Origin: Bactericera cockerelli
Taxonomy: Eukaryota > Arthropoda > Insecta > Hemiptera > Triozidae
Assembly: GCA_024516035.1 (NCBI GenBank)
Contig: CM044962.1
Location: 10,231,161 to 10,295,160, forward strand
Reading direction: 5' to 3'
Length of the DNA: 64,000 nucleotides
Below, in pieces: positions 27,401 through 32,780 of this stretch. The stretch's first letter is position 1; each line of letters begins with the position of its first letter. The position numbers and the translations under genes are program-made. Under the pieces are notes generated by a model that saw nothing but the letters and a program-made list of their open reading frames with translations, searched no databases and was not told the DNA's origin.

Positions 27401-30400
27401 GAAATATGCGGATCCAGTTTTCCTCTTTGAACCTGGGCCGTCCGGATGACACCACGTGTTCAGAGAGCTATGTACAATTAGTAAGTAACCATAAAATGTA
27501 TAATAAAAAAAATCTTTGATGGTGAAATTTAAGTTTGCAAGAATTCTAATTTTCTTCTATAACTAATAAACTGAGTAAGTTTAAATTCAGGCTCTTAAAT
27601 TTTTGGCAACATTGTTTTTTTTTTACGAAACTTAGAGTATAGAATCATTGGTTTAGTATGTAATAGTCATCTGATCTCCCTGTATATTATGAGAAAATAT
27701 CGGAAGTAAAAACATGTAATAATGATTAGTTTGACATAAATTTCTGAAAAACTTTAAATCAACTTCCTATTTGAATAGGCGATTCAGCGCAAATAGGGTC
27801 ATGAAAACCCTTCATAGAGGTACTCCCAACATATAATAATTATAATAGGTTGTCATATTTGTTTATTACAATGGTGATATCACAATTACTCAATCTCGAC
27901 TTTACTAAAAATTTGGCTACTCGGGACTCGAACCACAGATCTCCAAGTTACGAGTCTCCCCTTGTCCATTCCAGGTTCAAGACGGTACGGTTCTGGGCAA
28001 GTTCTGTGGCACAAATCGCCCTCCCGTATCTTACTTCCCCACTCTAAGCGCGGGCAGCTCTGTGAAGCGAAGCATTGAAATGAGAACGAGCAGTGTGCTG
28101 TCCCACCCGGAACAGCAAGGATTCCGATTAGAATACCAGATTGTGGGTAAGTGATTTATTTCATTAGATACCTCATTGATCAACTGCAATAAACTTTATT
28201 GCTTCCCAACTTTGAATGCCGTTAGCTGCGTGAAGAAAATCATAGAAATTAGAACAAGCAGTCTGCTGTCTGAAAAACAAATCCCAAAAATCCAAAAACA
28301 ACTCATTCTCTTGGCCTATTAATTGATTACTATCCTGTTTCTTTATCATCCTGTGTTCAGGCTGCAGCCGTGACTATAACAACGACCAAGGCAATCTCGT
28401 GTACATGGAACAAATGGCGGGAGAATGTCAAGTGACCCTTTCAGATACCACCAGCAGTAATCGAAGCTCTGGTGTTCTCCCAGTTCGAACTGGGAACCAA
28501 GGTATTTTTATGAATTTAATCATCCACATATTTAGGGCCAAATTAAAAACAGGATTAAGAGTTAAGATAAACCAGACTGTCACTCAAGTCAGACTATAGT
28601 GCGCTAAGATTGGTTGAACACACATTTTTTTCTAATGATGTTTCACAGCCTTTTTTATTTCGTAGCCATGAAACAGCAGCTACTATAGACGCTTGTGGTC
28701 TGTTTGTGGCTTTCCATCGCGTAAGCCTCCCCTCTAATGGGCGATAAATGACAAGATTTTCCATTTAGGTGCTGGGTCAACACGATTTACACCCGTATTT
28801 ATGAACAGCGAATTTTTTTCTGAGCACTGTCCTCAAGCAGGTAATTGGGCCAATAATATTAGGAATCATGCTTCAGACCAATGCTCAAACGCGTTTCTGT
28901 TCATAAAACGCTTTAATCTTCAATTTAATCCGGTTTTATAATTTGCCCTTAATTTTGGGAGTGACATCCTCCGTGGCGTAATGGTTGTGACTACTGCTCC
29001 TTGTTCAGGGATCCCAATTCGAATCCCAGGATAGACAAAAATTCTAACTTTTTTTATGTCTTGATTCTCCCAATTAAAAAACACGTAAGGTTAATATTTC
29101 CTGTTTAATTCAGCCGTGTGAAGTTAATGTGGTATCTGGTACAATCCCAGCGATTGGAGTGTTATATTAATGAAATTTGCTCACACAGCAAAGTTGGATC
29201 ACTTTTTCGGATTGAATCAGGTTCGAATACCGACGGGGTAGGATTTTATTTATTTATTATTAGATATGTGATATAAAATCATTGTAGGACAGTTAGTCCC
29301 ATTAGGTGAATGCAATAATTCTTTTTATTCATTTTCAGTGATCCAATGAAAATAATTATTATTATTATTATAATTAGGTTGTCTTTTATATTTTGATTCT
29401 TTTTTGTAAAATATTATATTATTTTTTTCTGTATTATTAAAGTTATTTTTGTCCACAGGACTGCCTCACAAACAAGCTTGTTGTTACGGACGCGGTTACT
29501 AACACGCACCTCGCCACGCTGTGTGACACCGGCCTACCCCTTCCTATCTTCCCCTCCTCGCGACAAGTCTCGCTCCATCTCTACGCGAGCGGCAACACCA
29601 CAGCTCGTGTGTCACTCACCTACGTGACGTCACAGTGCGGGCTAGTTCTGAGAGACCCGCGCGGAGCGCTGGTGTCACGGAACTACCCGAAGGCACTTCG
29701 GAGTGCCGAATCCTGTTCGGTCACCATCGTGCCTCCTCGGCCGGTGACCTTGAAGTTCCGCACTTTTGATTTGGGCGACGCCAAGTGTTCGACCAACTAT
29801 TTGCTCATCCAAGTGACAGAGGGACCCGTCGTCAGTATTGCGGACGAGAGGTAACTTTGTGTTACTGGGATCGAAGAAATGGTAACTGTTTTGATGTTTT
29901 ATTCCATGGATTTGTGAAATTTATCTCGGGCATAGTGCGGATAAAGAATTATAGAATTCGATTCAGAACAGACTCAGACATTCTTTAACTAAGGGTTGGG
30001 TGGAAGAGATTGCCATGACAATAAACCCGCCCTTGAGTTAGGAAATCTGATATTTTTATTATGTTATCCATGTTGTTTTATCTTCTATTTTCTTGTTTTT
30101 TGTTCTAAATTTTGTATTATTTTTTTTTTTTTTAGTTGCTTGTTTCAATTAATTAGTATATTATATAATAAAATTAAATAATATAATTTAACAATAATTT
30201 ATTGTGGATGTTTAATGCAAAAAAAACAGAAACAAAAAATTTCATAACACTTTTTCCTCTTATTATATATTAACAATTTAGATCAATCTTTATTTAAAAA
30301 ATAATTTATATAATGTGCAGACATAGTATAATTAATAAATATAAACAAAGTTGACAAGGTGGTGATAATGCCTTGCATTTCTTCCGCACCACCCTCATCT

Positions 30401-30576
30401 ACTAAACATCTGAATCCCCTCCCCAGGTTCCCGCCGAGCTGGAGATAAAGAAGCAAGGAGCCACCCTCACCTACGTCACAACAGAAGGCAACGACGGGCA
30501 GGGATGGTACTTGACGTACGAGCCGAGTCCTGAGTCCTACAAGTATACGTCTTACAGAATAGTAGGCCCGCTATGA
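7031..30576 (+). CDS. Cubilin-like secreted multi-CUB protein, 3' part of gene (19 exons)
   Basis: Nineteen GT-AG exons on the plus strand translate into about nine consecutive CUB domains (called A to I here), each opening with a Cys-Gly-Gly or similar motif and showing the family's paired cysteines and closing GF/GW-x-L-x-Y strand. CUB modules are extracellular beta-sandwiches; in cubilin, long CUB runs bind ligands for endocytosis, and cubilin also lacks its own transmembrane segment. Here too no membrane span is seen before the stop at 30574-30576. The first exon seen starts inside a codon, so the N-terminus lies upstream of 7031, possibly outside the window. Exon phases agree except that exons 2, 17 and 18 each need a one-base frame change. 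Family assignment is firm at the domain level; orthology to cubilin rather than another CUB-rich protein is inference. Confidence 0.82.
7284..7490 (-). repeat. tRNA-derived SINE (family C), minus
   Basis: Minus strand: GGTAGCTCAGTGCTAAAGGC head, B-box-like GGGTTCGAAAC, then a tail with CCACATAATAATACGTCTTG and a terminal ATT run. It lies in CUB intron 1, just after exon 1. Confidence 0.8.
7639..7725 (+). CDS. CUB gene exon 2 (middle of CUB A, frame problem)
   Basis: The acceptor is a T-rich tract ending in cag, and the donor is gtgaga. The exon begins in phase with exon 1 and reads YQKQLIHRLCSTYDTP, with the expected third CUB cysteine. Exon 1 phase carries through to phase 1 at the end, but exon 3 requires phase 0. 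Dropping one base in the C6 run at 7681-7686 gives an open reading that joins exon 3 cleanly. This is either an assembly indel in the homopolymer or a true frameshift. Confidence 0.65.
7786..8011 (-). repeat. tRNA-derived SINE (family C), minus, second copy
   Basis: It has the same head (GGTAGCTGAGTGCTAAAGGC) and B box (GGGTTCGAACC) as the 7284 copy. It lies just after exon 2. Confidence 0.8.
8022..8198 (-). repeat. tRNA-derived SINE (family C), minus, third copy
   Basis: This diverged copy sits directly beside the second one in the same orientation. The head is shortened, and the tail block ACTGCCCGATTTGTACT is retained. Confidence 0.72.
8614..8744 (-). mobile_element. 131-bp MITE, family 1
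   Basis: It has the same terminal repeats as the 4639 copy, in the opposite internal orientation, in CUB intron 2. Confidence 0.85.
8842..9027 (+). CDS. CUB gene exon 3 (end of CUB A, start of CUB B)
   Basis: The exon is 62 whole codons, phase 0 to 0. It encodes GRTYVNMWQSPPMQFNMSY, the end of CUB A, directly followed by YPCGGLLHSP, the next CUB opening, and then VNCAWLVEY with the second cysteine. The domain boundary therefore lies inside one exon. The donor sequence (gtacctc) and the last codons were duplicated about 490 bp downstream, at 9514. Confidence 0.8.
9020..9671 (+). repeat. Tandem duplication of exon 3 end plus intron start
   Basis: The sequence from the last exon 3 codons through the donor and about 150 bp of intron (from 9020) recurs from 9514 to 9671. 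The two copies share the stretches GAGCTAATCAGAGTGTTAA and CACTTGTCCAGTGCATA. The first copy carries the TTAA-flanked MITE and the second does not. Both copies preserve the string aaatcaag followed by gtacctc, so two candidate donors of equal quality exist. Confidence 0.75.
9040..9363. mobile_element. 324-bp MITE with TTAA target duplication (piggyBac-like)
   Basis: The ends are an inverted repeat (CACTTTGAGCCC and GGGCTCAAAGTG), and TTAA flanks both sides (9036-9039 and 9364-9367). TTAA target sites are typical of piggyBac-type transposition. The duplicated flanking sequence at 9523-9540 shows the same site without the insert, so the insertion postdates the local duplication. There is no coding capacity. 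Confidence 0.75.
9966..10195 (-). repeat. LINE 3' end (ATT-tailed), minus
   Basis: Read on the minus strand it carries GCCATAGGCAATAACCCCGC, then TTAGTTAGGACTTATG, a T-rich body and a block ending in the motif ATGTCCATTTATACCTAATA before an ATT run. The same 3' block occurs at 26683 and 29990 (plus), and at 19484, 36586, 42538 and 63343 (minus). It is probably a non-LTR retrotransposon 3' UTR. Confidence 0.65.
10300..10508 (+). CDS. CUB gene exon 4 (CUB B)
   Basis: The acceptor is cccatcag and the donor is gtaata, phase 0 in and phase 2 out. It encodes GPCDSAPDDTAYFYIYNGPRP, the acidic calcium-site-like DSA-x-DD strand and the fold's YNG turn. ILWIEYRGRDTTANGF follows, the closing strand of a CUB domain. 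GC content is clearly higher than in the neighbouring intron, which supports coding status. Confidence 0.8.
11087..11203 (+). CDS. CUB gene exon 5 (start of CUB C)
   Basis: The acceptor is tttactttacag and the exon ends in phase 2 at a gtactt donor. It encodes VVLSCGDILSSPEGVIESPG, with the CUB opening Cys-Gly and the SPG-Y turn, then NTECEW with the second cysteine. Phase 2 in fits exon 4 exactly. Confidence 0.82.
12091..12187 (+). CDS. CUB gene exon 6 (middle of CUB C)
   Basis: The acceptor is gttccacccag and the donor is gtaatc, phase 2 to 0. It encodes YIQVQDGFFISLHFADRFFI and then DSVNCSSDYLQ, with the third CUB cysteine and the C-x-x-D-Y-L strand. Its last 33 nt (12155-12187) and the adjoining 25 nt of intron are the founder unit of a seven-copy tandem array. 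The choice of donor at 12188 rather than one of the downstream copies is inferred from phase and parsimony. Confidence 0.8.
12155..12544 (+). repeat. Seven-copy tandem array of a 33-nt exon end with donor and mini-intron
   Basis: The 33-nt unit encoding DSVNCSSDYLQ is repeated at 12155, 12213, 12271, 12330, 12392, 12454 and 12512. Every copy is exactly 33 nt, is open in the exon 6 frame and ends in CAG followed by GTA. The spacers are 25, 25, 26, 29, 29 and 25 nt, and each begins with GT and ends with AG. So every copy is bounded by an acceptor-like and a donor-like dinucleotide. Spacers this short are below normal spliceosomal intron size. Six extra copies follow the exon-borne one. Confidence 0.9.
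12561..12660 (+). repeat. tRNA-Gly-like SINE head (family D)
   Basis: It has a TTAGCTCAGTGGTAAA A box, a CTGCCATGCGG anticodon-region match to tRNA-Gly(GCC), and GGTCCCGGGTTCGAACCCC as B box. No matching acceptor stem is present, so it is a SINE head rather than a tRNA gene. Confidence 0.7.
12672..12840. repeat. Inverted pair of tRNA-like SINE heads (family H)
   Basis: A minus copy (12672-12728) and a plus copy (12757-12840) share CTCAGTAGCTTGATCG. The plus copy has a GGGGTTCAAGTCCC B box. A related head lies at 14702-14790. Confidence 0.65.
13114..13231 (+). mobile_element. MITE family 1, internally shortened
   Basis: The terminal repeats are intact, TTAA is on both sides, and about 18 bp of the core are missing. 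It ends 28 bp before the exon 7 start. Confidence 0.83.
13260..13425 (+). CDS. CUB gene exon 7 (end of CUB C, start of CUB D)
   Basis: The acceptor is cgccatcag, only 28 bp beyond a MITE, and the donor is gtgagg; phase 0 to 1. It encodes LQRLCGRAATGEFNSTRNQM, then LVFHSDSSVSGDGFRVRY, a textbook CUB ending (F-x-SD-x-S-x-x-G-x-GF-x-x-x-Y), and then HCG, which opens the next domain. Confidence 0.88.
13704..13872 (+). repeat. Dispersed repeat (family E)
   Basis: A block of about 165 bp with CCTTGTCAATTATTAGCCTC and CTCCACTGTCTGGCTACCAT is shared with 20648-20812 (minus) and 54696-54862 (plus). Origin is unknown. Confidence 0.75.
13960..14250 (-). repeat. Full-length tRNA-Gly-like SINE (family D), minus
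   Basis: The minus-strand head TAGCTCAGTGGTTAAGCACT and GGTCCCGGGTTCGAACCCC is followed by a body containing CATGGCTACGAAATAAAAAA and ending in a short A/T tract. It lies just upstream of exon 8. Confidence 0.82.
14328..14471 (+). CDS. CUB gene exon 8 (CUB D)
   Basis: With phase 1 from exon 7, the exon continues CGG as GIYNGSSQGVIMSPSYPNDY, the standard CUB start, then LSCNYTF with the second cysteine and ISLNFSDFKLEPS. The acceptor (gtgcgaag) has a weak pyrimidine tract, and an adjacent SINE and LINE fragment lie just upstream. The donor is gtgagt. Confidence 0.85.
15058..15262 (-). repeat. Family B SINE tail with internal insertion, minus
   Basis: The flanking tail blocks GTGGAAGGTAACCACCAGG and CCACCTAACCCTCAGAGTCT are separated by extra AT-rich DNA. 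Confidence 0.65.
15409..15696 (-). repeat. SINE family D, minus, inside minisatellite
   Basis: This full-length copy is in the same orientation as those at 13960 and 16640. Its head end runs straight into minisatellite units. Confidence 0.82.
16640..16924 (-). repeat. SINE family D, minus, inside minisatellite
   Basis: This second full-length copy has minisatellite units on both sides. Its junctions (TAAAATTTTCCC after the head) are the same as in the 15409 copy. Confidence 0.82.
17200..17402 (+). repeat. SINE family C, plus
   Basis: Head GGTAGCTCAGTGGTAAAGGC, B-box region GTGGGTTCGAAACCC, and an ATT-run tail that ends about 20 bp before exon 9. Confidence 0.83.
17424..17639 (+). CDS. CUB gene exon 9 (end of CUB D)
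   Basis: The acceptor is gcccatcag and the donor gtaagt, phase 1 to 1. The exon encodes AGCTFDRLTIVSSG, then RTQYCGEVGPG with the fourth cysteine, and VLFDSDPYVSNRGFFLEYSL, the closing CUB strand. It sits after a 3-kb intron full of SINE and minisatellite DNA and begins about 20 bp after a SINE tail. Confidence 0.87.
17663..17875 (-). repeat. Family G SINE tail, minus, partial
   Basis: It shares CGTGTCCGTGAGATAGGTAT and CCCTCCATTCGCTGGGAATC with the full copy at 23896 but lacks the tRNA head. Confidence 0.7.
17902..18032 (-). mobile_element. MITE family 1
   Basis: Terminal repeats are intact. It is inserted in or beside the small TTCTAATATTAGAA-type palindrome, whose halves flank it (cttccgag before, atcggaagt after). 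Confidence 0.82.
18181..18410 (+). pseudogene. Non-LTR retrotransposon reverse-transcriptase C-terminus, relic
   Basis: The translation contains KSFSDHSARLWNQLPEELRL, the typical end of LINE ORF2 proteins (S-x-x-x-x-A-x-x-LWN-x-LP). Only about 70 codons remain and no other ORF2 part is nearby. Confidence 0.6.
18560..18650 (+). repeat. Dispersed repeat with AGAGTCCCTTTACTCT hairpin
   Basis: A block with AAGAATGAGAC and AAAGAGTCCCTTCACTCTC recurs at 21480-21540, 38945-39005 and 44825-44900. The central part is self-complementary. Confidence 0.65.
18769..18880 (+). CDS. CUB gene exon 10 (start of CUB E)
   Basis: The acceptor is gatctatag and the donor gtgagt, phase 1 to 2. It encodes KCGGHVSSQQRISVSP, a CUB opening, then MHCSWTVTAPPKQLAVI with the second cysteine and tryptophan. 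Confidence 0.84.
19484..19604 (-). repeat. LINE 3' end fragment, minus
   Basis: It contains ATTATGTCCTAACTA and, after an insertion, GGCAATCTCTTCCACCCAAC, matching the copy at 42538. It contributes the pyrimidine-rich stretch close to the exon 11 acceptor. Confidence 0.55.
19623..19769 (+). CDS. CUB gene exon 11 (CUB E)
   Basis: The acceptor is tttgttcccag and the donor gtaccc, phase 2 to 2. It encodes KSCAQGVKFYDVLENGTHSG followed by VSTLCESTLKPYVF, giving the third and fourth cysteines around the DVLENG loop, which corresponds to the DG turn of typical CUB domains. A LINE 3' fragment supplies the sequence just upstream of the acceptor. Confidence 0.82.
19770..21115. other. Intron with AT-rich DNA and a family E repeat
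   Basis: No exon candidate is seen. A family E copy lies at 20648-20812 (minus), and a tRNA-like SINE head remnant at about 20818-20890. Confidence 0.5.
21116..21216 (+). CDS. CUB gene exon 12 (end of CUB E)
   Basis: The acceptor is ttttgtttcag and the donor gtgaga, phase 2 to 1. It encodes ALGNRTVLTLDSEDATMIGD and LLDFMVTFTYG, a divergent closing segment of a CUB domain. No stop occurs in the joined frame. Confidence 0.78.
21681..21940 (+). CDS. CUB gene exon 13 (CUB F)
   Basis: The acceptor is ctcctttcag and the donor gtaaga, phase 1 to 0. It encodes EVCKSPIALAANTTIHLTP, a divergent CUB start lacking Gly-Gly, then HHECERIL, LRISVVSLNIHATGC and KVVEASGCSCNRLE. The final C-x-C-N-R-L-E continues into exon 14 as the CUB C-x-x-x-L-E-I strand. 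Confidence 0.82.
22096..22135. repeat. Single end of a CAGGGTG-type DNA transposon
   Basis: CTACAGGGTGTTTCAGAAAA looks like a mariner-type terminus. No matching partner end was found before 22391. Confidence 0.4.
22391..22596 (-). mobile_element. MITE family 1 with an internal insertion of about 85 bp
   Basis: The left part (to about 22494) and right part (from about 22574) match the family, but non-family DNA containing CCTGCCCAGTAGCAGGCTGC lies between them. Both terminal repeats remain. Confidence 0.75.
22672..23465 (-). repeat. LINE fragment (C-terminal zinc-knuckle part), duplicated
   Basis: The sequence matches the better preserved block at 57383-57770. On the minus strand it encodes the end of an RNase H-type non-LTR element (CSLCKEAPETAKHILCEC-like). 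A second partial copy starts near 23386. A SINE (about 23055-23335) splits the first. Confidence 0.6.
23055..23335 (-). repeat. tRNA-derived SINE (family F) with target duplication
   Basis: The minus-strand head has GGCAGAGCGAGTTAGCGCG and GGGTTCGATTCCCAGC. Both sides carry CTCTTTTACTATAGTAA, a target-site duplication of about 17 bp, so this is a clean retrotransposition into the LINE fragment. Confidence 0.78.
23466..25185. mobile_element. 1.72-kb DNA transposon with TA target duplication
   Basis: Termini GGGTCAAGGGGGTAATTACG and its complement (with a short duplication at the right end) are flanked by TA. The uninterrupted target (TTTTACTATAG) is seen at 23032-23046. No transposase is recognised. 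A complete family G SINE sits inside. Confidence 0.8.
23896..24239 (-). repeat. Full-length tRNA-derived SINE (family G), minus
   Basis: The minus strand starts CCAGCCTCCGTGGCGTAACG, has a B-box region (TTTGATTCCCAG), then the shared body CCCAGGCTGGGTGAGGTTAA and a tail ending GACACGAAATTATTATTATT. Related copies are at 31600 (minus) and 53116 (plus). Confidence 0.83.
25236..26451. mobile_element. 1.2-kb non-autonomous hAT transposon
   Basis: The ends TAGTGGCGGCTC and GAGCCGCCACTG form the hAT-type terminal repeat. An exact 8-bp duplication, CGCCTTGT, flanks it (25228-25235 and 26452-26459), the hallmark length for hAT. No transposase frame is recognised. Confidence 0.85.
26500..26653 (+). 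CDS. CUB gene exon 14 (end of CUB F)
   Basis: The acceptor caattccag at 26499 gives phase 0 and the join RLE-ISWGSN, as expected for CUB. The exon runs through PLILCMMNQSQSPIYV to YDLEVTSQL and ends at a gtaagt donor in phase 1. The intron before it is 4.6 kb of nested mobile elements; the hAT target duplication ends about 40 bp upstream of this acceptor. A second possible acceptor at 26439, inside the hAT end, is also open in phase 0 but fits CUB less well. Confidence 0.78.
26683..26875 (+). repeat. LINE 3' end, plus
   Basis: It carries GGGTTGGGTGGAAGAGATTA, CAATAACCCCGCCCTTTAGT and a final block ATGTCCATTTATATCTAATA with an ATAAT tail. It begins about 30 bp after the exon 14 donor. Confidence 0.65.
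27287..27480 (+). CDS. CUB gene exon 15 (CUB G)
   Basis: The acceptor is ctcactatcag and the donor gtaagt, phase 1 to 0. It encodes PVCGVTTLTANSSSQVFSSP, then LNCIWTVQWEG, MRIQFSSLNLG and DDTTCSESYVQL, giving three CUB cysteines in the normal order and the acidic DD pair before the third. Confidence 0.85.
27975..28146 (+). CDS. CUB gene exon 16 (end of CUB G)
   Basis: The acceptor is gtccattccag and the donor gtaagt, phase 0 to 1. It encodes VQDGTVLGKFCGTNRPP, the classical DG turn and fourth cysteine, and ends EQQGFRLEYQIVG, the CUB closing strand. This is one of the clearest matches to the family in the gene. Confidence 0.88.
28361..28501 (+). CDS. CUB gene exon 17 (start of CUB H, frame problem)
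   Basis: The acceptor is ctgtgttcag and the donor gtattt. The phase from exon 16 gives GCSRDYNNDQGNLVYMEQM and GECQVTL, a CUB start. After about 28447 the CUB-like reading (PPAVIEALVFSQFELGTK) is in the next frame, and that frame joins exon 18 in phase 0. One extra base near 28431-28447 (a ccctttcag stretch) explains both. This is either an assembly indel or a genuine frameshift. Confidence 0.68.
28534..28949. mobile_element. 416-bp MITE with AGGGC ends and nested SINE fragment
   Basis: The inverted ends AGGGCCAAATTAAAAACAGG and complement-like CCGGTTTTATAATTTGCCCT are imperfect. A family D SINE part lies at about 28640-28795. It starts about 30 bp after the exon 17 donor. Confidence 0.65.
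28970..29030 (+). repeat. tRNA-like SINE head
   Basis: CCTCCGTGGCGTAATGGTTG with AATTCGAATCCCAGG matches family G heads. The body is lost or diverged. Confidence 0.6.
29459..29850 (+). CDS. CUB gene exon 18 (end of CUB H, start of CUB I, frame problem)
   Basis: This long exon follows tgtccacag and starts DCLTNKLVVTD, then THLATLCDTGLPLP and TARVSLTYVTSQCGLVL, closing CUB H and opening CUB I. VTLKFRTFDLGDAKCSTNYL follows. Near 29812-29835 the frame must change, because the fourth cysteine (RQYCGRE) lies in a second frame that also fits phase 0 of exon 19 through the donor gtaact. One base is missing relative to a continuous frame; the region contains GGG and CCC runs. GC content is notably high. 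Confidence 0.75.
29990..30180 (+). repeat. LINE 3' end fragment, plus
   Basis: GGGTTGGGTGGAAGAGATTG and AATAAACCCGCCCTTGAGTT match the 26683 copy. The rest is T-rich and diverged. Confidence 0.55.
30427..30576 (+). CDS. CUB gene exon 19 (end of CUB I, stop)
   Basis: The acceptor is cccctccccag and the frame is phase 0. It encodes VPAELEIKKQGATLTYV and GQGWYLTYEP, the last CUB strand, then a 16-residue tail SPESYKYTSYRIVGPL and a TGA stop. No transmembrane or GPI-like tail is present. The last codons, the stop and 30 nt of 3' sequence are the founder of a downstream tandem repeat. Confidence 0.83.
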   Translation, partial: VPAELEIKKQGATLTYVTTEGNDGQGWYLTYEPSPESYKYTSYRIVGPL

Positions 30577-31508
30577 GACTGATATAACTTTGCACAAAGT
30601 TCTTGAATCACTTTTTTTATGGGGGAAACCATGGAAATGTCATATGACGGCGAAGCAAATCCTCATGGATAAATGGCAATTTCTGCGACAGATGTACAGA
30701 GATTGAAAAACTCAACCCTGCAAACCCATCACCGAAGCTCGCCAGATAATGTTGGACTCTTACCAACTAAAACCTTTCTGACTATGACTCTTCACATGGG
30801 AAATGTCAACCGGAACCACGTGAATATTACTTCAGTTGTTGTTCTTGAATAAGTTATACTACAAGAATAAGTTCTTGAATCCTAGAAGTATACGTCTTAC
30901 AGATTAGGCCCGCTATGAGACTGATATAACTTTGCACAAAGTTCTTGAATCCTATAAGTATACGTCTTACAGATTAGGCCCCCTATGAGACTGATATAAC
31001 TTTGCACAAAGTTCTTGAATCCTATAAGTTATACGTCTTACAGATTAGGCCCCCTATGAGACTGATATAACTTTGCACAAAGTTCTTGAATCCTATAAGT
31101 ATACGTCTTACAGATTAGGCCCGCTATGAGACCTGGTATAACTTTGCACAAAGTTCTTGAATCCTATAAGTATACGTCTTACAGATTAGGCCCCCTATGA
31201 GACTGATATAACTTTGCACAAAGTTCTTGAATCCTATAAGTATACGTCTTACAGATTAGGCCCGCTATGAGACTGGTATAACTTTGCACAAAGTTCTTGA
31301 ATCCTATAAGTATACGTCTTACAGATTAGGCCCGCTATGAGACCTGGTATAACTTTGCACAAAGTTCTTGAATCCTATAAGTATACGTCTTACAGATTAG
31401 GCCCGCTATGAGACTGGTATAACTTTGCACAAAGTTCTTGAATCCTATAAGTATTACGTCTTACAGATTAGGCCCGCTATGAGACTGGTATAACTTTGCA
31501 CAAAGTTC
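30534..31508 (+). repeat. 70-bp tandem repeat of C-terminal codons, stop and 3' sequence
   Basis: The founder is 30534-30606. After a spacer of about 270 bp, nine near-identical 70-bp copies run from 30881 to 31508. Most copies keep an open YKYTSYRLGPL reading and the TGA stop, followed by the conserved CAAAGTTCTTGAAT. A few copies have one-base changes (gg-ccc-cc for gg-ccc-gc, or an added t). The array lies in the expected 3' UTR. Confidence 0.88.
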
Positions 31509-31599
31509 GTTTACTCTGTCTCATTCCGCTCAAACAAGGTCGACGTTATTCAACCTCATGATTGAGATTGATTGGTTTTGGCACATTTATTTACAGCTG

Positions 31600-31852
31600 G
31601 ATGCCTTCTAACGTTAAAGATTCATTTGATGTGACGTCCTAGATTAGGACGGGTTTTTACCCTCCATTCGCTAGGAATAGCACCAGATACCACATTAACT
31701 TCACCCAGCCTGGGTAGGGCCGGAAATGCCAGCCTCACATGTACGGAGGGAACAGAATTTTCTGTGTGAAAAGTCTGCTCCGACCGGGGATCGAACTCAG
31801 GATCTCTGGACTACGGGCAGGGAGTCACAACCGTTACGCCACGGAGGCTGGC
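31600..31852 (-). repeat. SINE family G, minus
   Basis: Head GCCAGCCTCCGTGGCGTAAC and body with CCCAGGCTGGGTGAAGTTAA on the minus strand. It lies downstream of the CUB gene's terminal repeat array. Confidence 0.8.
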
Positions 31853-31992
31853 AACTAATTTTATTAAAAAATAAAGCAATTTAGGTGTTATAATTCAGTC
31901 ATTAGAGATCTCATTAGAAATAATTACTATAGTAATTATAAAAATTTATTATTATACAAATTGGATCAAGTTTTATTTACATTGATACTATA

Positions 31993-32780
31993 CAGGGTGG
32001 GGCAAAAGTCTGGAAACCCCTGAGTAACTTTTGAATGGCTTCTTCGGTGAAATTAAAATTTTGTATGGTAAACCGGGCTAATAAGACCTTCTTTTAGAGT
32101 GGGATCGATTTTTGTTACCGGCCCCCATGTCGGGGCCAGGGGGGGCAACTTCATTTTTTTAAATACGAACCCCCACCTTGCGATACATTTTTGAAAACGT
32201 CTTAAAATAATAAATACGTTGGTGCAAATTTTATTTTTTTAATATTAAATTTTTGCAAATGGCGTCCAACTTTGTGTATGCAGTAAAGTCTGGAAACCAC
32301 TAAATATCTTTCGAAAGGGCTTTTTCAGTAAATTTAAATTGTGTACGTTAATCCTTGGTAATTAGACCTTATTTTAGAATGGAACGATTTTTTTTACCGG
32401 CCCCTATGTTACCCCGACTTACCGTGAACAATTTTAAATTTACTGAGAAAGCCTTTCAAAAGATATTCAGGGGTTTCCAGACTTTACTGCATACACAAAG
32501 TTGGACGCTATTTGCAAACAATTAATATTAAAAAAATAAAATTTGCACCAATGTATTTCTTATTTAAAGACCTTTCTAAAAATGTATCGCAAGGTGGAGA
32601 ATCGTATTAAAAAAAATGAAGTTGACCCCCCTGGCCCCGACATGGGGGCCGGTAACAAAAATCGACCCCACTCTAAAAAAAGGTCTTTTTTATTAGCCCG
32701 GTTTACCTTACAAAATTTTAATTTCACCGAAGAAGCCATTCAAAAGTTACTCAGGGGTTTCCGACTTTTGCCCCACCCTG
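31993..32780. mobile_element. 788-bp foldback DNA element with TA flanks
   Basis: CAGGGTGGGGCAAAAGTC at the left is matched by its complement at the right, TA lies on each side, and the inverted similarity continues almost to the centre (for example CAGTAAAGTCTGGAAACC near 32281 and its complement near 32475). No coding capacity is evident. Confidence 0.85.

Noticed and set aside
30881..31508. CRISPR array
   Set aside because: The units are contiguous 70-bp tandem copies without unique spacers and derive from the neighbouring exon.
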